DNA from: Wolfiporia cocos
Lineage: Eukaryota; Basidiomycota; Agaricomycetes; Polyporales; Phaeolaceae
NCBI GenBank assembly: GCA_029448655.1
Contig: JACCLO010000002.1
Location: forward strand, 434,001-498,000
Direction of reading: 5' to 3'
DNA: 64,000 nt
Part shown: positions 1 to 13,272 of the stretch, in pieces
How the letters are laid out: each line of letters starts with the position of its first letter
How positions within the stretch are numbered: position 1 is the first letter of the stretch
Made by a program: the position numbers and the translations under genes
The notes under the pieces: model-generated
What the model saw: only the letters and a program-made list of their open reading frames with translations
Databases searched by the model: none
Told to the model about the DNA's origin: nothing

Positions 1-122
1 AAGTTTCCCCAGCATCCCCAATCGCACCTTGCATTCCCATACCCGCACACACACCGGGCATAAGCCCCATCAAACGTAGCCCGCAATCCAAAGTTAAGTT
101 TGATAATGATCAAATTACTCAC

Positions 123-731
123 CGATGGTGTCCGGTGATGACGACAGCACACGCGCCCGTCTTCTCGCCGGGCACGACAAGGTAGCGCTCCGAGAGACCT
201 TCGCGTGCGTTCGCGGCCTTGAGCTGCTCCGCGAGGACGTCATCGCCGACGCAGCCGGTGTACACGACCGAGTGCGGGGGCAGGACGTACTACATGTTGG
301 GTGTGGGCGTGTTGGGAAGGGTGGTTCGAGCAGGCGGAGGACAGTGGCAGGACCAGAGGAATGGCGTAGCGAAACACGATGAACGCATATGGCTGGAGGT
401 CAATATGCCCGTGTACATGATTAGAAAGGAAAGCACTTACGGCAGCACCGCGCGCGGCGTTTTGCGAAGCCCCACCCGCAACGTAGGTTACCTTGTACTT
501 TTCGACGAGCTCATCGTAGCTACACATCGCCGTCAATTCCGCGGCTCCCTATGCACTACTTGAGTTACACAGAAAGCGTACGCACATGGGCATATGGCGC
601 TCCTCCGCGAGGATGGCGTCGTTCGCCTTGAGGCCGTACTTCTCGAGGAGCGCCTCGCCGTTCGTGACCTGCATGTCGAGCAGCGGGTTGCCCATGCAGA
701 AGAGCTGGAACGCATTCTCGTCGACGGACAT
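123..731 (-). CDS. Adenosine kinase, 5' part (runs off the left edge)
   Basis: Phosphorylates adenosine to AMP in the cytosol (purine salvage, and removal of adenosine from the methyl cycle). Exons on the minus strand are 731..586, 519..441 and 289..123; the last shown exon ends in a GTGAGT donor and the next exon is beyond the window. The spliced 130 residues read like a PfkB-family adenosine kinase: CMGNPLLDMQV near the start, LLEKYGLKANDAILAE, then YVAGGASQNAARGAAYVLPP (the substrate-binding glycine pair region), followed by the TGCVGDD strand. Each exon-exon join restores these family motifs in frame. The start ATG at 731 precedes the conserved MGNPLLD segment by about a dozen residues, as usual. 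The catalytic GAGD region lies in the missing part. Confidence 0.93.
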
Positions 732-2786
732 CGCGGGCTGCGTGTGTGGTGTAAAGGGTAGAGAGATACGGTGGTGGAGAGAGATAGAGAGGTGAGCTAG
801 TGTGAGTACCGTGCAGGTAGGGTGCGTTCACAGTGCGGTGGGACGGCGCTATCGCGAAATCTTGCTCGCTAGACGATCGTCTTATCGCCTCCGCTGCCAC
901 CATCAGCGACGACTACCAACGCCCCTTCCTTACTCTCTCCGGCAATGTAGTCCACTATGTTTTTAGCAAAAGCTATCACACTGCACTTTTGTGCTCGCGT
1001 TTACTGCGGCTGAATACAAGGTTCCGCATACACCCACGGACCTCGGCTGATGGGAACACACTTCCCCCTCCGTCGAGCTTCGCCGCCGGGGCGAGCGTCG
1101 ATCTGCTGCCCCTATAGCCATCTTCCTCCTCTCGCTTTTGTCTCTCACCGAGGCGTGCGTGCCGATGTACGTCAGGCTGCCCTTCTTCGGTTCTCGAATC
1201 TCGTCGCTTCCGATGAGCCGGTGCTGCACCGACGACTTGCTGGTACGTGGCGGCCTCCCGCTGCGCATCACAGGCACCATCTGCCAATCACACTCAACGC
1301 CGCCTCTCGCACGCTCCGCGGATGCCGCGCATGCTGGGCGTATTCTCCGGCTCGAGGAACGCAGAAGACGTCTCTGCGCACGAGCACGAGACGACAGCTA
1401 GAGATCCGGACGCAATGCTTATGTATAACTGATCTGAATCGGGACCGCATGACGAGGGCCCTTGGACCTCGACTGTACTGTGGCTATGAGACGGAATTCT
1501 CCCGCGGACGTCTGACCTCGAGCGGGAAGAAGCAGCCTCGGGAGGATATGAACGCGGGCACGAGGCTCGCAAGGATCCGGGCGGTCTGTGGGTGGATCGG
1601 GTCCGCGTGATGGGTATCCCGACTGCAAGCTCTGACTTGTGCTCTGACGCTTCGGGATGCGATCCCTGTGCGGTGTTCAACAGCGGCGTTAATACCAGTC
1701 CGTCGTCGCCCCATCCATCCATCCATCTGTCACGAGCGCAAGCGCTGTTGTTCCGTGCATGGCGGCACAGGCGTCGGGATGCCCCGTCCTTGTCCAGGAT
1801 GCGTAGCGCGTACCTGCATCTCGCGCAGCAACAGCGTAGGCAGATTCTAGACGTCGACGTCACCCCTGAAGATTACGGTGAACACCCACAGCCCGCCATG
1901 GCCACGCTCTTCATGTCCGTGCGCAGGCTGATCCGCGTGTCGTCACTAGCGCTGCATTGGCCCAGTCGAGAGAGGCCCCTGCAGGGTGTCCTGATCCCGT
2001 TCCTTGATATGATACGATTTGACGTGCCTGTGCGGTTTTCTGGAATGCCGTCAGAGTAGCAGTACGGTCGATATATGTAGGCCGCTGAAAAGCTGGGAGA
2101 GCTGGCAGCGGTGCTAGCCCAGGAAGGAATATCAAGAGCGAGTGCTGTGTCGAGCCTAGTGCGAGCGCTGCGCGAGAAAACGAAATGAAATGATGGCCCG
2201 TGCATGTGTTTTGAACAGACAAGCGGGAGCAACCAAAGCGCAACGCGGGATCGTTGATTGCGACTTGTTCGTTCTTCCCAACCACAACGCTCCGCTAGCC
2301 TCCTCTCTCTCTGCCGCCACCAGCTCCGCGCTCGCCTCGTGTGATACCGTCGTCTGAATTGCGGCTTCTTGCGCGTGGCAGACCACGCCCCTTCCGCCTG
2401 CTTGCGAACGCCCAGATTACCTTCTAACTAATTTCCCTGTTCTTCCTTCTCGCGTGTGCTCGTGCCCAGCCCGAGCTCAAGACTGAGTCCTGCTGGTGCT
2501 CTTTCCGCCATCTCTACGCCCGTGCACTCGCCATCGCCGCCTGTGCATGCTCCGCGGCCTCCGCACGTAGCAGACCCGAACAGCGCCCCCGCACCCGACG
2601 CTGTTTCCAAGCACCCCGCTGCCATTCCCAGGCCGCACCGAGAGCCCAGAAAGAGCATCGACAGCCCTACCAATTCGTCGGCATTGCATATTCAATCCCA
2701 CCATAACTAGTCGCGGCGCGCCCACCCCGGAAGTGGAGCTAACATTGAGATCCCGAAGTAGAGGAAGGTGAAGCAGTCGTAGCGCC
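732..2786. other. 2-kb spacer between divergent genes
   Basis: No gene is supported here. Short open frames occur on both strands but none has family motifs or a convincing exon chain. The last 400 bases before the downstream kinase are C/T-rich (around 2280-2470 and 2930-3000), as is common in fungal promoters and 5' leaders. A 5'-UTR intron or extra upstream kinase exons cannot be excluded. Confidence 0.5.
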
Positions 2787-5700
2787 ATGAAGAACGAAAC
2801 GACGCCTGCAGCCCAGTCCATGCCTAGCCAGCGCAGGATTCCGACCCAGGACGGGCCATGGACCGTCAGCGTTGCTGATAACCCCCACGATGCAAGCGCG
2901 TATAGCATCTACATCAAGAGTGAGTGCTATTCATCTGTCCTCCCACCCGTCTTCCCACCCGTCGACACCCATGCCCAACCCTCCCATCCCCATGCCACCA
3001 TGCCCGCTGCGGCCCAGCTTGCCGTCGTCTCCATCCCCTCCGCCGCTTATTACGTCAACCGTCGCCCCGTAACTGACTGACAACTGACGACTCTGCCCCC
3101 GCCCCAGCGCCGACACACAACATGACGCTCACACGCAGCGCGCTCGAGATCGTCGAGCTGCACTCCAAGCTGCGCGACGCCGCGCCCGCACGGCGCCTCC
3201 CCGCACTCCCCATCGACGCCGCGGCCATCCCCGCGCCGCCGAAGCGCAAGTCCGCGTTCCTCAACACCCTCTCGCGCCTCGCGTCGCCCACGAACAAGGC
3301 CCGCCCGGCGCACACGCAGAGCCAGAGCAGCGCCGCGTCCTCCTCGCACGCCACGCCCGTCGCCTCGCCGGCAGCCGAGCGCGGCGACCCGTTCGACTCC
3401 GCGCTGGCGGGCGCCGCAGACGCCGCGCGGGCGAACGGGGGTGCGCATGCGAACGGGCACGCGCACGGGACGTCCGTGGGCCTCGCGGCGTACCTGACCA
3501 CGCTCGCGAACGACTCGGAGCTGCGGCAGGCGAGGCCGTGGCGCCGGTTCGTGCGTGTGCGCACGGACGACCTGCAGAGCGTGCGCGTCGAGCGTGCCGT
3601 GAAGCGTGTGCGATCGGATCTTGCGGCGCATGTCGGCGCCGCAGGTGGAGCGGAGAACACGAGATCGATTGGGCAGGTGGTCTTTGGGAATGGAGAAGGG
3701 GAGGAAGAGGCGCCGAGCGTGAACGGAGATGGGGGTGGTGAGGAGGACGAGGGCGAAGGGGCGCAAACGGGGGAGACGGCACAGGTGAACGGGGTACACG
3801 GGAAGAAGAGCGGGCCGAATGGCGTGGTGCCGAATGGCGTGCCCAGCGGCGCAGAAAACGAGGAGGTAGAGAACTTCGCTGCAGATGCTGCCATCGCGGA
3901 TGCTATTGCACACGGCGCCTCGGACGATGGGACGGTAGAGGAAATGGACCGCGCGCCTACACCGCGCTCGCCAAAGCCTGCGTTGGCCGCCGAGCCAGGG
4001 CCATCCGCATCTGTGATCCCCAACGGAGTCGACGTGCATGCCGCAGCCTCCGGAGCCAACGGTGCTGTCCCGGAGGACAACGAGAACGAGAACGATGTGG
4101 AGGAAGACGCCACGGCGCCAGCGACTCCCGTGCTCGCGGACATGCCCGCCCACGCGGCGCGCATCCCCCGCTCGCAGTCCGCCGACCCGACCTCGCGCGC
4201 GCAACGTGTCTTCTTCGAGGACGGGACGAGCAGCCGCGTGAGCGCGAGCCACGGGACCGAGACGCCGGCGAGCTCGAGCGCGGACGACACATCGGACTCG
4301 ACGACGGCGGTGCGGAAGAAGCGGAGCAAGTCTGCGGACCCGCGGCGCGCGGGCAGCTCGCGCAAGGTGCGCATCGACGACTTTGAGATGCTGCGCGTGC
4401 TCGGGAAGGGGTGTGCGGGCAAGGTACTGCTCGTGCGCCACAAGCCGAGCGCGGCGGTGTATGCGCTCAAGGCGATCACGAAGCGGCATGTGCTGGCGCA
4501 TCAGGAGCTGCAGCACACGCTGACCGAGCAGGCCGTCCTCAAGCGGATGGCGGGCGATGGCGCGGTGAACCCGTTCGTCGTCAAGCTTCACTTCAGCTTC
4601 CACGATAAGGAGAACCTGTTTCTCGTGATGGTGCGTGGGCTGTCACATGCTCGTTATTGTTGGTGGCCGATCAAACTGACTGTTGTGTACAGGACTTCCA
4701 CCCTGGTGGTGACCTTGCGACCCAGCTCGCGCGCTGGGGCCGCCTGGGCCGTGATCGCGCACGGTTCTATGCCGCCGAGATTGTCGAGGGCGTCGAGGGC
4801 CTCCACGCAGCGGGCGTTATCTACCGCGATCTCAAGCCAGAGAACATCCTTATCGCGGCTGACGGACACATCATCCTCACCGACTTTGGACTCTCGAAAG
4901 AGTTCCCGCGCCGTACGTCTCCCATTACTGCACCCCCAACACCGTCTGGCTTCCGCGGCGACTTCGTGGCGGGGTCACCTTCACCAGCCGTACCTCACTG
5001 GATGAAGAATGACCTGCCTGGTGGATGGGTGCTAAGTCCGAACGATACGACGTCTACCTTTTGCGGAACTGCGGAGTACCTTGCGCCGGAGGTCATTCAG
5101 GGCCAGCCATACAGCTATGAGGTTGACTGGTGGAGCTTTGGCACAATGCTATACGAGATGCTGACCGGGATTGTAAGCCTGCTGTGCAAAAGTGCGATAA
5201 GGGAAGGTATTGACAACCACATGCCCACAGACGCCGTTCTGGGCAAACAACCATTCAGATATGTACTATCGCGTACTGCAGGACGAGCTTCAATTCCCAG
5301 AAGACAGAACGATGGATCAGGACACCAAAAGCTTGATTCGCGGGGTGCGTCCGCTCAAAATCCACACTCCGCTGTATTTGACTGATGGCTCGGTTGACAG
5401 CTTTTGCAGCGAGCCCCTGCTCTGCGCATGAAGGAGCCCCGGATCAAGAAGCATCCATACTTCTCGATGATGTGGGTCCCTCTTTATTCCTCGCGCACTC
5501 CGCGTAGCGTGCTAACGTCTTGCCGTCGTGCAGAGATTGGTCGCATGTGTACTATAAACGTTACATACGTGAGTATGCTTACGTCTTCACCGCTTCTGAC
5601 ACTGATGCCGAATGTGGCTATAGCCCCGTATATTCCGCCGATCGACCCGTCCAACGCTAGCGATACCCAGAATTTCGACGATACCTTCCTGGATATGGAG

Positions 5701-7023
5701 CCCGTAATCAACGACGAGAACGAGAACGATCACACTGACACTGACCAGGAAGGCCAGACCGACTCAGAGCGCGCCGACGAGGAGGACGGGGCGAACACGC
5801 CTTCGCAATCGCGCAGCCCATCGGCACATCTGGACGACGACGAGTCGGTCGACGTCTTTGACGGGTACTCGTTCAAGGGACGGCACTCGATCATCATGGA
5901 CGACGAGGAAGACGATGGGGATGAGGAAGACGAGGACGAGGAGGAAGGGGTCGGGGTCTCCCCCAGTACAGCGAGCACTGACGATATTGAGGCGACTGAA
6001 GAGCCAGCCAAACCTGCTGAACCCAGCACGGACGTGGTTGAAGTCGCTGAGCCTAGCGCAGCCCCAGTGGAGGAGATCACTGAACCCAAGACGCCCGAGG
6101 CACGGCCAGCCACTGCGCTACCAGAGCCAACCTCGCCATCTAGTCCTGCTGAAGAGAAGGCGCCATCGGTGGCAAGCAAGCCATCCGTTCGCCATAGCGA
6201 GGAAGTCACCGTCATCGAGGCACCTCCGGCTGCACCTTTGGCACCAGAGCCCGAAGAAATCAAGCCAGTCAAGGCACCGCCCAAGGCACAGCCCCGTCCA
6301 AACGCAGGGCGGCAGCGTGGACGCAGGGAGAAGTCTGGCATCCCCGCGCTCGATCGCGACCTCTCGGATGCGCACGACGAATCCGAGCCCACGACGGAGC
6401 GCGAGGACGACGAATGGGACTTTGTCGAGGCAGAGGCCACCACGGAACGCAATGGCGCAAAGGGCACGAGCCTGTTCGCCCGTGGTGTGGTCGATCGGTA
6501 CAAGCTGGCCGTATTCCGCAAGTCGACCCCGCGTCGGACCAGTGCAGCGCGCAACTTCTTGGGGCCGTCCACTGAGTCAGAGCTCACAAGTCCGATTGAG
6601 TCTCCTACGAGTCCCGATAAGCAGAGGAGAGGACGTACGCCTGGTCTTACATTCCGGAAGCATCCCAAGCAGTTCCTCCGTCAGCGGTCACCACACTCGA
6701 CCCTGACGAGTCCAAGTCTCAAAACGCTCTCGAACTCGGCTTCCAACACGCTTACGGCGTCATCGTCTGGACTCCTGACGCCGACCACGTCCACCCAGGC
6801 CATGACTCCATCGTTGCGATCGAAAGAATCAGCAACATCAGTTGGGTCGCCGAGCGAGTCGTCTGACACATCCATCAACGGTGACGCGAAAGCCAACGGC
6901 GACCACACGATCAAAGCACATTCCTCTATCTCCGTAGACGACGACAAACAAAAGAGCAAAGTGCTGAAGAAATACAAGGAAGGAGCGGAGAAGGTCTTGT
7001 CCATCTTCCAGTCGCCTCGCTGA
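2787..7023 (+). CDS. PX-domain AGC-family Ser/Thr protein kinase
   Basis: Exons 2787..2919, 3108..4630, 4693..5172, 5231..5344, 5410..5471, 5534..5568 and 5624..7023 give 1,248 aa with all phases matching. Residues about 25-210 look like a PX (phosphoinositide-binding) domain broken by an Ala/Ser-rich insert: WTVSVADNP, then TRSALEIVELHSKL, then a PALP core. A long acidic linker follows. The kinase domain is at about 470-770: glycine loop LGKGCAGKV, catalytic YRDLKPEN, metal-binding LTDFGLS, FCGTAEYLAPEV and VDWWSFGTMLYEM, ending in RIKKHPYFS. The loop has Cys-Ala where AGC kinases usually have Ser-Phe/Tyr. The 480-residue tail is acidic and Ser/Thr/Pro-rich, with no clear hydrophobic motif. 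PX plus AGC kinase is the layout of SGK3-like or fungal Ypk-related kinases that act at membranes; the exact orthologue is not certain. Confidence 0.92.
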
Positions 7024-7462
7024 CCGAAGTGTTTTCGAATGACGTCTATCTGAACTATTCTGTCGTAATCTCACTTGCTACTACCGCTTATGCCTATGCA
7101 TCTCATACATTGCTGTCAGTCAACTTTTTAACATTCGTTCAAGTTCTGTGCTACAGGGACACAATTCATTTGACCAAGGATTCTACCGCTTCACTCTCCT
7201 TACGGTTATTTGTATTTTGGTATTTACAGTTGAAGTCGCAACCTGTCTCAGTATACTCCACACATGAACGGCAACGTAAGTATTTCCGCCCATAGAGCTT
7301 TCTAATAATACGATTCTGGTCCAAATATTATCTGTGCGAGTGCGCTCAGGCTGGTAATTGCGAGTGTGGATGTACATTGAGGTATACATAATTGTCCACC
7401 AAGGAAGAAGCCTAATGCGAAATCTACGGTAACCGTCCAAGAACCTCCGAAACCCGCTGTAC

Positions 7463-10400
7463 TCAATCGAGCTCCGCCAAACTCTCCCTTATCCGTTGTA
7501 CTCTCTGTTCAACCTGGTCAAGCGCCGCGTTAAGCTCGGCAGCTTCATCTCTCCAATCGCCAATGGGACGACCTGCGAGGGACAGCCCAACGCCTGCGGC
7601 AGCCCTGTTCGCAATGAGCTCATCCCAGAACCCGGTGACCAGGCTCTGCACCCACTGCTCCTTCTCCTCTGTCTTCTTCATCGCTTTCCTCCGGCCGACC
7701 TCCTCCCTCCTTCCAACCATTATCAGGGTCCAGATATTGCTAATTACTAGGAAAGCTATAATGAAATAGAGAATAGTTGTTGACGAAGACTGGTCCAGCA
7801 CCTCCTTGACGAGTTCGAAGAGTCCATCCAAGCTCTGCTTGGTAACCTTGAGCGCGCCCTCGAAGGTGTCGTAGGCCCATTGGAGACCACGGTAGCCCGT
7901 CTGGTATTCGAGAGGTTTGCTCCCGTCTTGAACCTCCTTTTCTGTCACCTCATCATTCTCCTTGGGCGAGGCCTCTAGAGCCGGTGATTCGGTCTCCTCG
8001 ACAACAGAAGCGTCCATTCCCTCGGGGATGAACTCGGACTGATGATCGTGGATGTATGCACGCATGCACCTCTCAAGGTCGCCATGGTACTGCTTTTGCC
8101 CGTCGATACATGACTTCTCGATGATACCTAAGGACAGATGAACTTCAATCCACGAAGCATAGTTCGGGGACAATACCTTTAATGAAGCTGCGACCAGTCC
8201 ATTCCACTTCCGTCGTAACAACCACCTTGGTTGAGACGCTGCTAGCCCATGTGAGGCACGTGCGTGTCTTCACGGTGAACACGCCGCCACTTGGTACCTC
8301 GGGCGTCCGTGTCGTAGTGAGCATGACCACATAGTCGTCGAAGTCACAGTGGACTGTTTCGTCTCGGATCTCACACCTGGTCTGCTTAGGACCGAAGTTC
8401 CCTGTCAGAGGTTTTGTATACGACATCTGTCGGTATAATAGTTTGGAATCCTCCGCAATTGGCAGCCAGTCTGAGATTTGAAGATCTAAGGGCAATTCGG
8501 TGAGCATCGCTTATCTGAAAACGCTGCTACCATGCACGTACCGATGAGCTTCTGATCGTGAGTCATGAAATCTTTGATGAAACCACTCGTGAACATGAGG
8601 TTATAGATCTTCTCCGGTGCGCCCGGCAGAACGCTCTCCATCGCCAGATCGCTGAAATGTTTTCCGGCCTTGCCGCATGCGCATTGCGTGACCTTGTTCT
8701 TGACTTGGCCCTTCTCGGCAGGTTTGCTTCCCACTGAGCCCGCCGACGCTAGTCCGATCCCAGCGGACAGCCCGTCAGAGTCACCGGGATTGTCCAACGA
8801 CGCCCTGGCGCTTTGCATACGAGAACCTATAGACGAGGCGTCTGGCCGAGCGAGGCGCCACACGTTGAACATCACATCGAAGGTCGTATCACGGGAGAGG
8901 AACGAGGCAAACGTGTATTTCGTCGAGATCGTTGTCACCTGGATAGCGTTGGGGATAACGAACGCAGTCATCCGTTTGTCGAGTGCGGTCACCTCGTACA
9001 TGGGGATACAGAGCTACGATTTCGGTACGCAAAGGCAGTGTTCAGTTTTGGTAGCATATTGGACGCATGTAGCTGCTCACATCGGTGATCCAGCCAAAGA
9101 TGTTCGCATGGAAGCATATGTGGTTTTCCGACACATAAATGCGGCCTTGTATTAGGATTTCTCGCTGCAGCGCGCAACCATAATCTGATAAGATGCATGA
9201 GCATGACGTTGTGCGGTGCCATGCAAGCACATCGCCGAGAACGAACGGCACATGACCAACGAGAACACGCACCGTCAATGAGGTAGTCGCCCTCCGGGAC
9301 AGAGGGGAAGAGCTCGTGGAAATCCTGGTTGCGCCTGTTGCTCGCAACAGCGAATCCGGTGACTGGAATGTCGTCCGGATCCAGGTCCAGATCGTCGTCG
9401 TCGTCATCGTCGTCGAGGCCGCTGTTGTCGCCACTCAGCGGATATTGGCCAGAGTGGTACGACTCGCGGTCGGACAGATCACTCGTGGGGTATCCGAACG
9501 ACGGCTTGCGGGAGCGTCCACCACCCGAAAAGTCCGACGACCTCCGGCGGCGGTACGACGACACGCTCGACGACGTGCCCGGGGTGGGCGGCAGGTCCTG
9601 GCCCGCAGACAGGCTCGCGCCGGGGTTGGCCATAGCCATGCCAGACGCAGCAAGTGCGCTGGAGAACACGGCGTTGGCTGTGTTCTTGCGCCGTGATGGT
9701 GAGAGCGAGGCGGTGGAGGCCGCGGGAGATGCGACAGATGGAGCGTTGTTCCCACCATTGTTGCCCGATTTGCGCCCGAAGGGCCGCCTCTTCTTCGAGG
9801 AAGTCGCGTTGCTGTTGACGGAGTACGTCGACCCCGCGTCAGAGTTGTCCGGGACGAGGAGCGTCGACCCGATCGTGGGGAGCGTGCTACTGTACTTGGC
9901 TGGGCTGCCCGTGCTCGCGGGCGGCGAGTCGGATGTCGGCGAGGCGGTGAACACGCCGTCCTCGGTGACCGTCCCGTTGTGCACGGGGATGGAAGGCACC
10001 GACGAGGCGCGGTCGTGGCGGCTCTGCGACTTCTCTCCCGCGACGGAGCCAGAGCGCAACTTGTTCTTGCTCGCCTTTTTCGACGCGGCCTTGTCGAGGC
10101 TTTCCTGCGACTTCTGATGCGACACGTTGCGCATCTCGGTGGCGGTGCGAGCGTGGTGGGAGTTGGCCGAGTGAGCTGCCCCACCCTGCGCCTTACCACG
10201 AAGGTTACCGGCAGATCGGGACTGGGACAACGGCCGGTTTGCACCGCCCTGCTCCGCGAATGCGATACGGCTCGTCTCCGGGGTGGGCGTAGATAGACTC
10301 TCCTCGTCGCCAGACGCGCCTGGCGAAGGAGTGTTCAGGTTGGACAGAGAGGGCACGCGCTTGGCCGATCCCTCTCGGAACGTCGAGGGCAGCTTGGCTG

Positions 10401-10686
10401 ACTTTGGTGTGGGATCTTCGTCGGTTACGTCAGAGCCATAGTTCGTGCTGCGCGGTGATGGTGGTACGACCATGACATTTGGGAACGACTCGGTGCTACC
10501 ATCAAAGGAGGGTGACCCTGTGCCAACGGTCGTATGGCGTCTTGGGCGGGGACTGTTCGGATTGCCGGGGTCGATAGTGATGGTGGGTGGGTTCTGGCTC
10601 GCATTGGATGGTGAAGGAGGCCGAGAACCTTGCAGGTTGGGTGCTGCTGTGTTCTTTACGAACTTGGACAAGAAGTTGGGCGCCAT
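7463..10686 (-). CDS. Membrane-anchored sterol transfer protein (LAM/Ltc family; GRAM + StART-like)
   Basis: Minus-strand exons 10686..9273, 9184..9081, 9013..8542, 8485..8177 and 8127..7463 encode 987 aa in frame. The first ~450 residues are a disordered Ser/Pro-rich region ending in an Asp run. A GRAM domain follows (FHELFPSVPEGDYL, then ILIQGRIYVSENHICFHANIF, then MTAFVIPNAIQ). Next is a VASt/StART-like domain at about 640-830 (VLPGAPEKIYNLMF, ISDWLP, LTGNFGPKQTRCEI, VVTTEVEWTGRSFIKG). One transmembrane helix lies near residue 885-905 (ILYFIIAFLVISNIWTLIMV), before a short coiled C-terminus. This is the order of yeast Lam1-4/Lam6, which sit in the ER at membrane contact sites and move sterol between bilayers. 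I call one StART-like domain; Lam2/Lam4 have two. Confidence 0.93.
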
Positions 10687-13272
10687 TCAAGTTGAGTTGT
10701 TCGTGACAGAATGCGCCTGGCTTCGGATGATCAACAATGATACTCCGAGTCTCGCCAATACTCGCACTCACGGATGATTGCAGTTGCTGACAAATGCAGT
10801 TACCGCAGACTATAACGCACCTAACTTCAGCACCGCAATGTCGGGGCGGCAGTGCAACGGATCAGTAACGGTCTTGACGGCCACATCAATGACGCTCGGA
10901 TTCGCTGGGAGAATGAGCGGACACACCTTAGCACTATTCGCGCTTTCTAACACAACGTCAGCATGAGAACACTACGGATCAACGCTAGCATCAAAAGTCG
11001 CCTACCTTACTATATGTCAAGTTCTGCGGGGACAAAATGCGCCAAGCCTCAGCAATACTGATGCTCGCTCGGACAATGGACCAACGCACCTGCGTCACCT
11101 GTGTAAATCTCTGCACGGATGTGCGCTAGCGCTGGAAAGCGAAACAAGGATCCCACTCCTTCAGACAACGGGCCAAGGCCAATGCTCGTGCAATGTCAGG
11201 ACTAGAGCGCTACGGATCGTAGGATCAGTGCTGTATACTGACAGCCGCCCGTCTTGGTAGGATTTAGCAATGTCGACGCGCCAGAAAGTCGGCCAATTAT
11301 GCAAACCTAGCTTACGATGAAACGAGAGTGGATATCTATACGAGCAAATAGGAACGAACGGAGCGAGGGGAAAAAGAGACGAAGTCCGTGAAGTGTGAAG
11401 CAGAGTTATACATCCAGCTGTGCGGCGAGTGTCGTTCAGCGCGGCGTCTCAGCGCACCCCACACGGCGGAATAGGCCGCGCGCATAATACAGATCGTATG
11501 CGACCCCGAACATTTAGCCGTACAGACTCTCGTTACCGGCGGGGACCATGCAGAGCTGTAATTGATGGCAACAGGCACCATGCAGTAGTATTGAGCTCTT
11601 CCGGTGCATGCACTTATACAGCGTGTTCCGTAACCTTTCCACACTTCAGGGCCGCGGCCGCGTTGCGTTCTTCGCAGATAGTCTTTACAAAGTCCGAGCC
11701 TCTGTGCTCGAGGTCATTTGCTGCTGAGCCAGAGCTTGATGCCCATCATTTGCCTGTGACAGTCATGCATCGTGCACGCCATGAACATGGGAGTATTAAT
11801 CATGATCATTCAACGAAAAGCTTTAGTAACATGGGACCATCGCTCCGTCTCACAAATCATCCTGTACTCGAATCATCCTATCCGGCGTGGCACACAGGCT
11901 CTTCCATAGCATCCATCCGGAATGAAAGGGCCCTAACAAGCGAAGAAGCAAGGAGGTCACTTACCACTGATGCAGACACAGATGATACAAGGATCCCCAC
12001 ATCCTTCGGGCAGCGACGATCACGCTCAAGATGCCCGTCCGCAGGCTACCCGCACACAATCTGAATCGCAGAAGCATCACACAGAAGCACTGAGCTTCTG
12101 AAGCAGCTGCCGAGGGGGTCAATGAATGTCTCGTCCAGCGTAATCTCCTTACATCTGGTCCGTAAATGCAGTTCGTCAGTTGCTTCACTTAATCTTGATA
12201 ATGACCCACCCTTCCCCGACAGAGCAGAACTTCTTGGGTCGCATGACTGCTCGAATACACTCCAACATCGACTTCCCGAGGCTGCAGGCGGATTCATTTT
12301 ATTAATGCGATTTTAGGGTTTTAGGTCGATGACGGCCAGTTACAAAACGCGAATATGACCCCCGAGGGTCTGAGACGGCCGCGGATAGAGTCGTGCCCTA
12401 TCGCGCGTAACCCCCCGCCATCCAGCCAGCGGGTCGGCAGTTTGACTTGTAGTCTGCATAAATAACTCACCTAGACCTTCAGAAAGCCCAACTCCCCGCG
12501 GAGTAACCTAAGGTGCTCAATTCAACGAAGTAGCATTTGTAAATGTGGTGCATCGTGCGTTTGTCCAGGTCGGCGTATGCAGCTTCTAGCGCACACAGTT
12601 GAACGCTGAAGCTAGACCGCATCACATCTTCGGAGCGAGGCCCATCCATGCGTTCATTGAATGCGTTCATCGAACAGATCCCGGGCGCATGGCCAGATAT
12701 GTCAAAAGCTTTGGGACCAGAAAAGAGACAAATGGGGATCGCGCATGGCGGCCTGCGCAGAACGTGCGCCAGCGCTGCAGGCTGCATCTAGCGAGCAAGG
12801 TGCGATTAACGCCGCTCATGACCGCAACAGATGGTGGCTGAGGACCACTGACCAATCTAGACGCAACGATGACACCGCTTGGCGTGCATAACCACCAAAC
12901 CCTATGTCAGCGCTATGCGGCGGGACCACATCATCGTGGCGAACAGGTCGGTCCTCGGCCAGCTGCGTGTCTTTGACGGCTCTCTCGCGGCGCACGCGCA
13001 GTCTGACCAAGCAGGCCGACGGGCTCGGGTGTCGGCAGACGAAGATGCGGAGGACGCAGAGGCTGAAGACGGTCAAGACAGTCGGTGCACCGTCTAGATC
13101 GACGACATACCATTTGTCAGGCCCACGTGATGAATGGCGCGATCCGATCGTGTCTCTGCACCGCCGTCCTATAAAGCAGGTCGACCGCAGGAGTTTCTGC
13201 TCACAATCCGCATCCTAGAACTCACCTCTGCCCTTTGCACTCTCCTCTCTCATCCGCCTCCGCCCATCCACC
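10687..13272. other. 2.6-kb spacer upstream of thioredoxin
   Basis: No supported gene. Open frames up to about 214 codons (for example 11420-12064 +) are low in recognisable motifs and are not continued by plausible splice sites. The final 150 bases form the thioredoxin promoter. Confidence 0.5.
13122..13175 (+). promoter_or_regulatory. Thioredoxin core promoter: CACGTG box and TATA box
   Basis: A CACGTG motif (E-box type) lies at about 13124-13129. A TATA box reading TATAAA at 13170-13175 sits about 98 bases upstream of the thioredoxin ATG, with a pyrimidine-rich stretch between. Few genes in this window show such a clear TATA box; it fits a strongly expressed or stress-inducible gene. Confidence 0.6.

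Noticed and set aside
11420..12064. 214-codon open frame as a gene
   Set aside because: No motifs, biased composition or splice partners; the antisense strand also has long frames, as expected by chance at this GC content.
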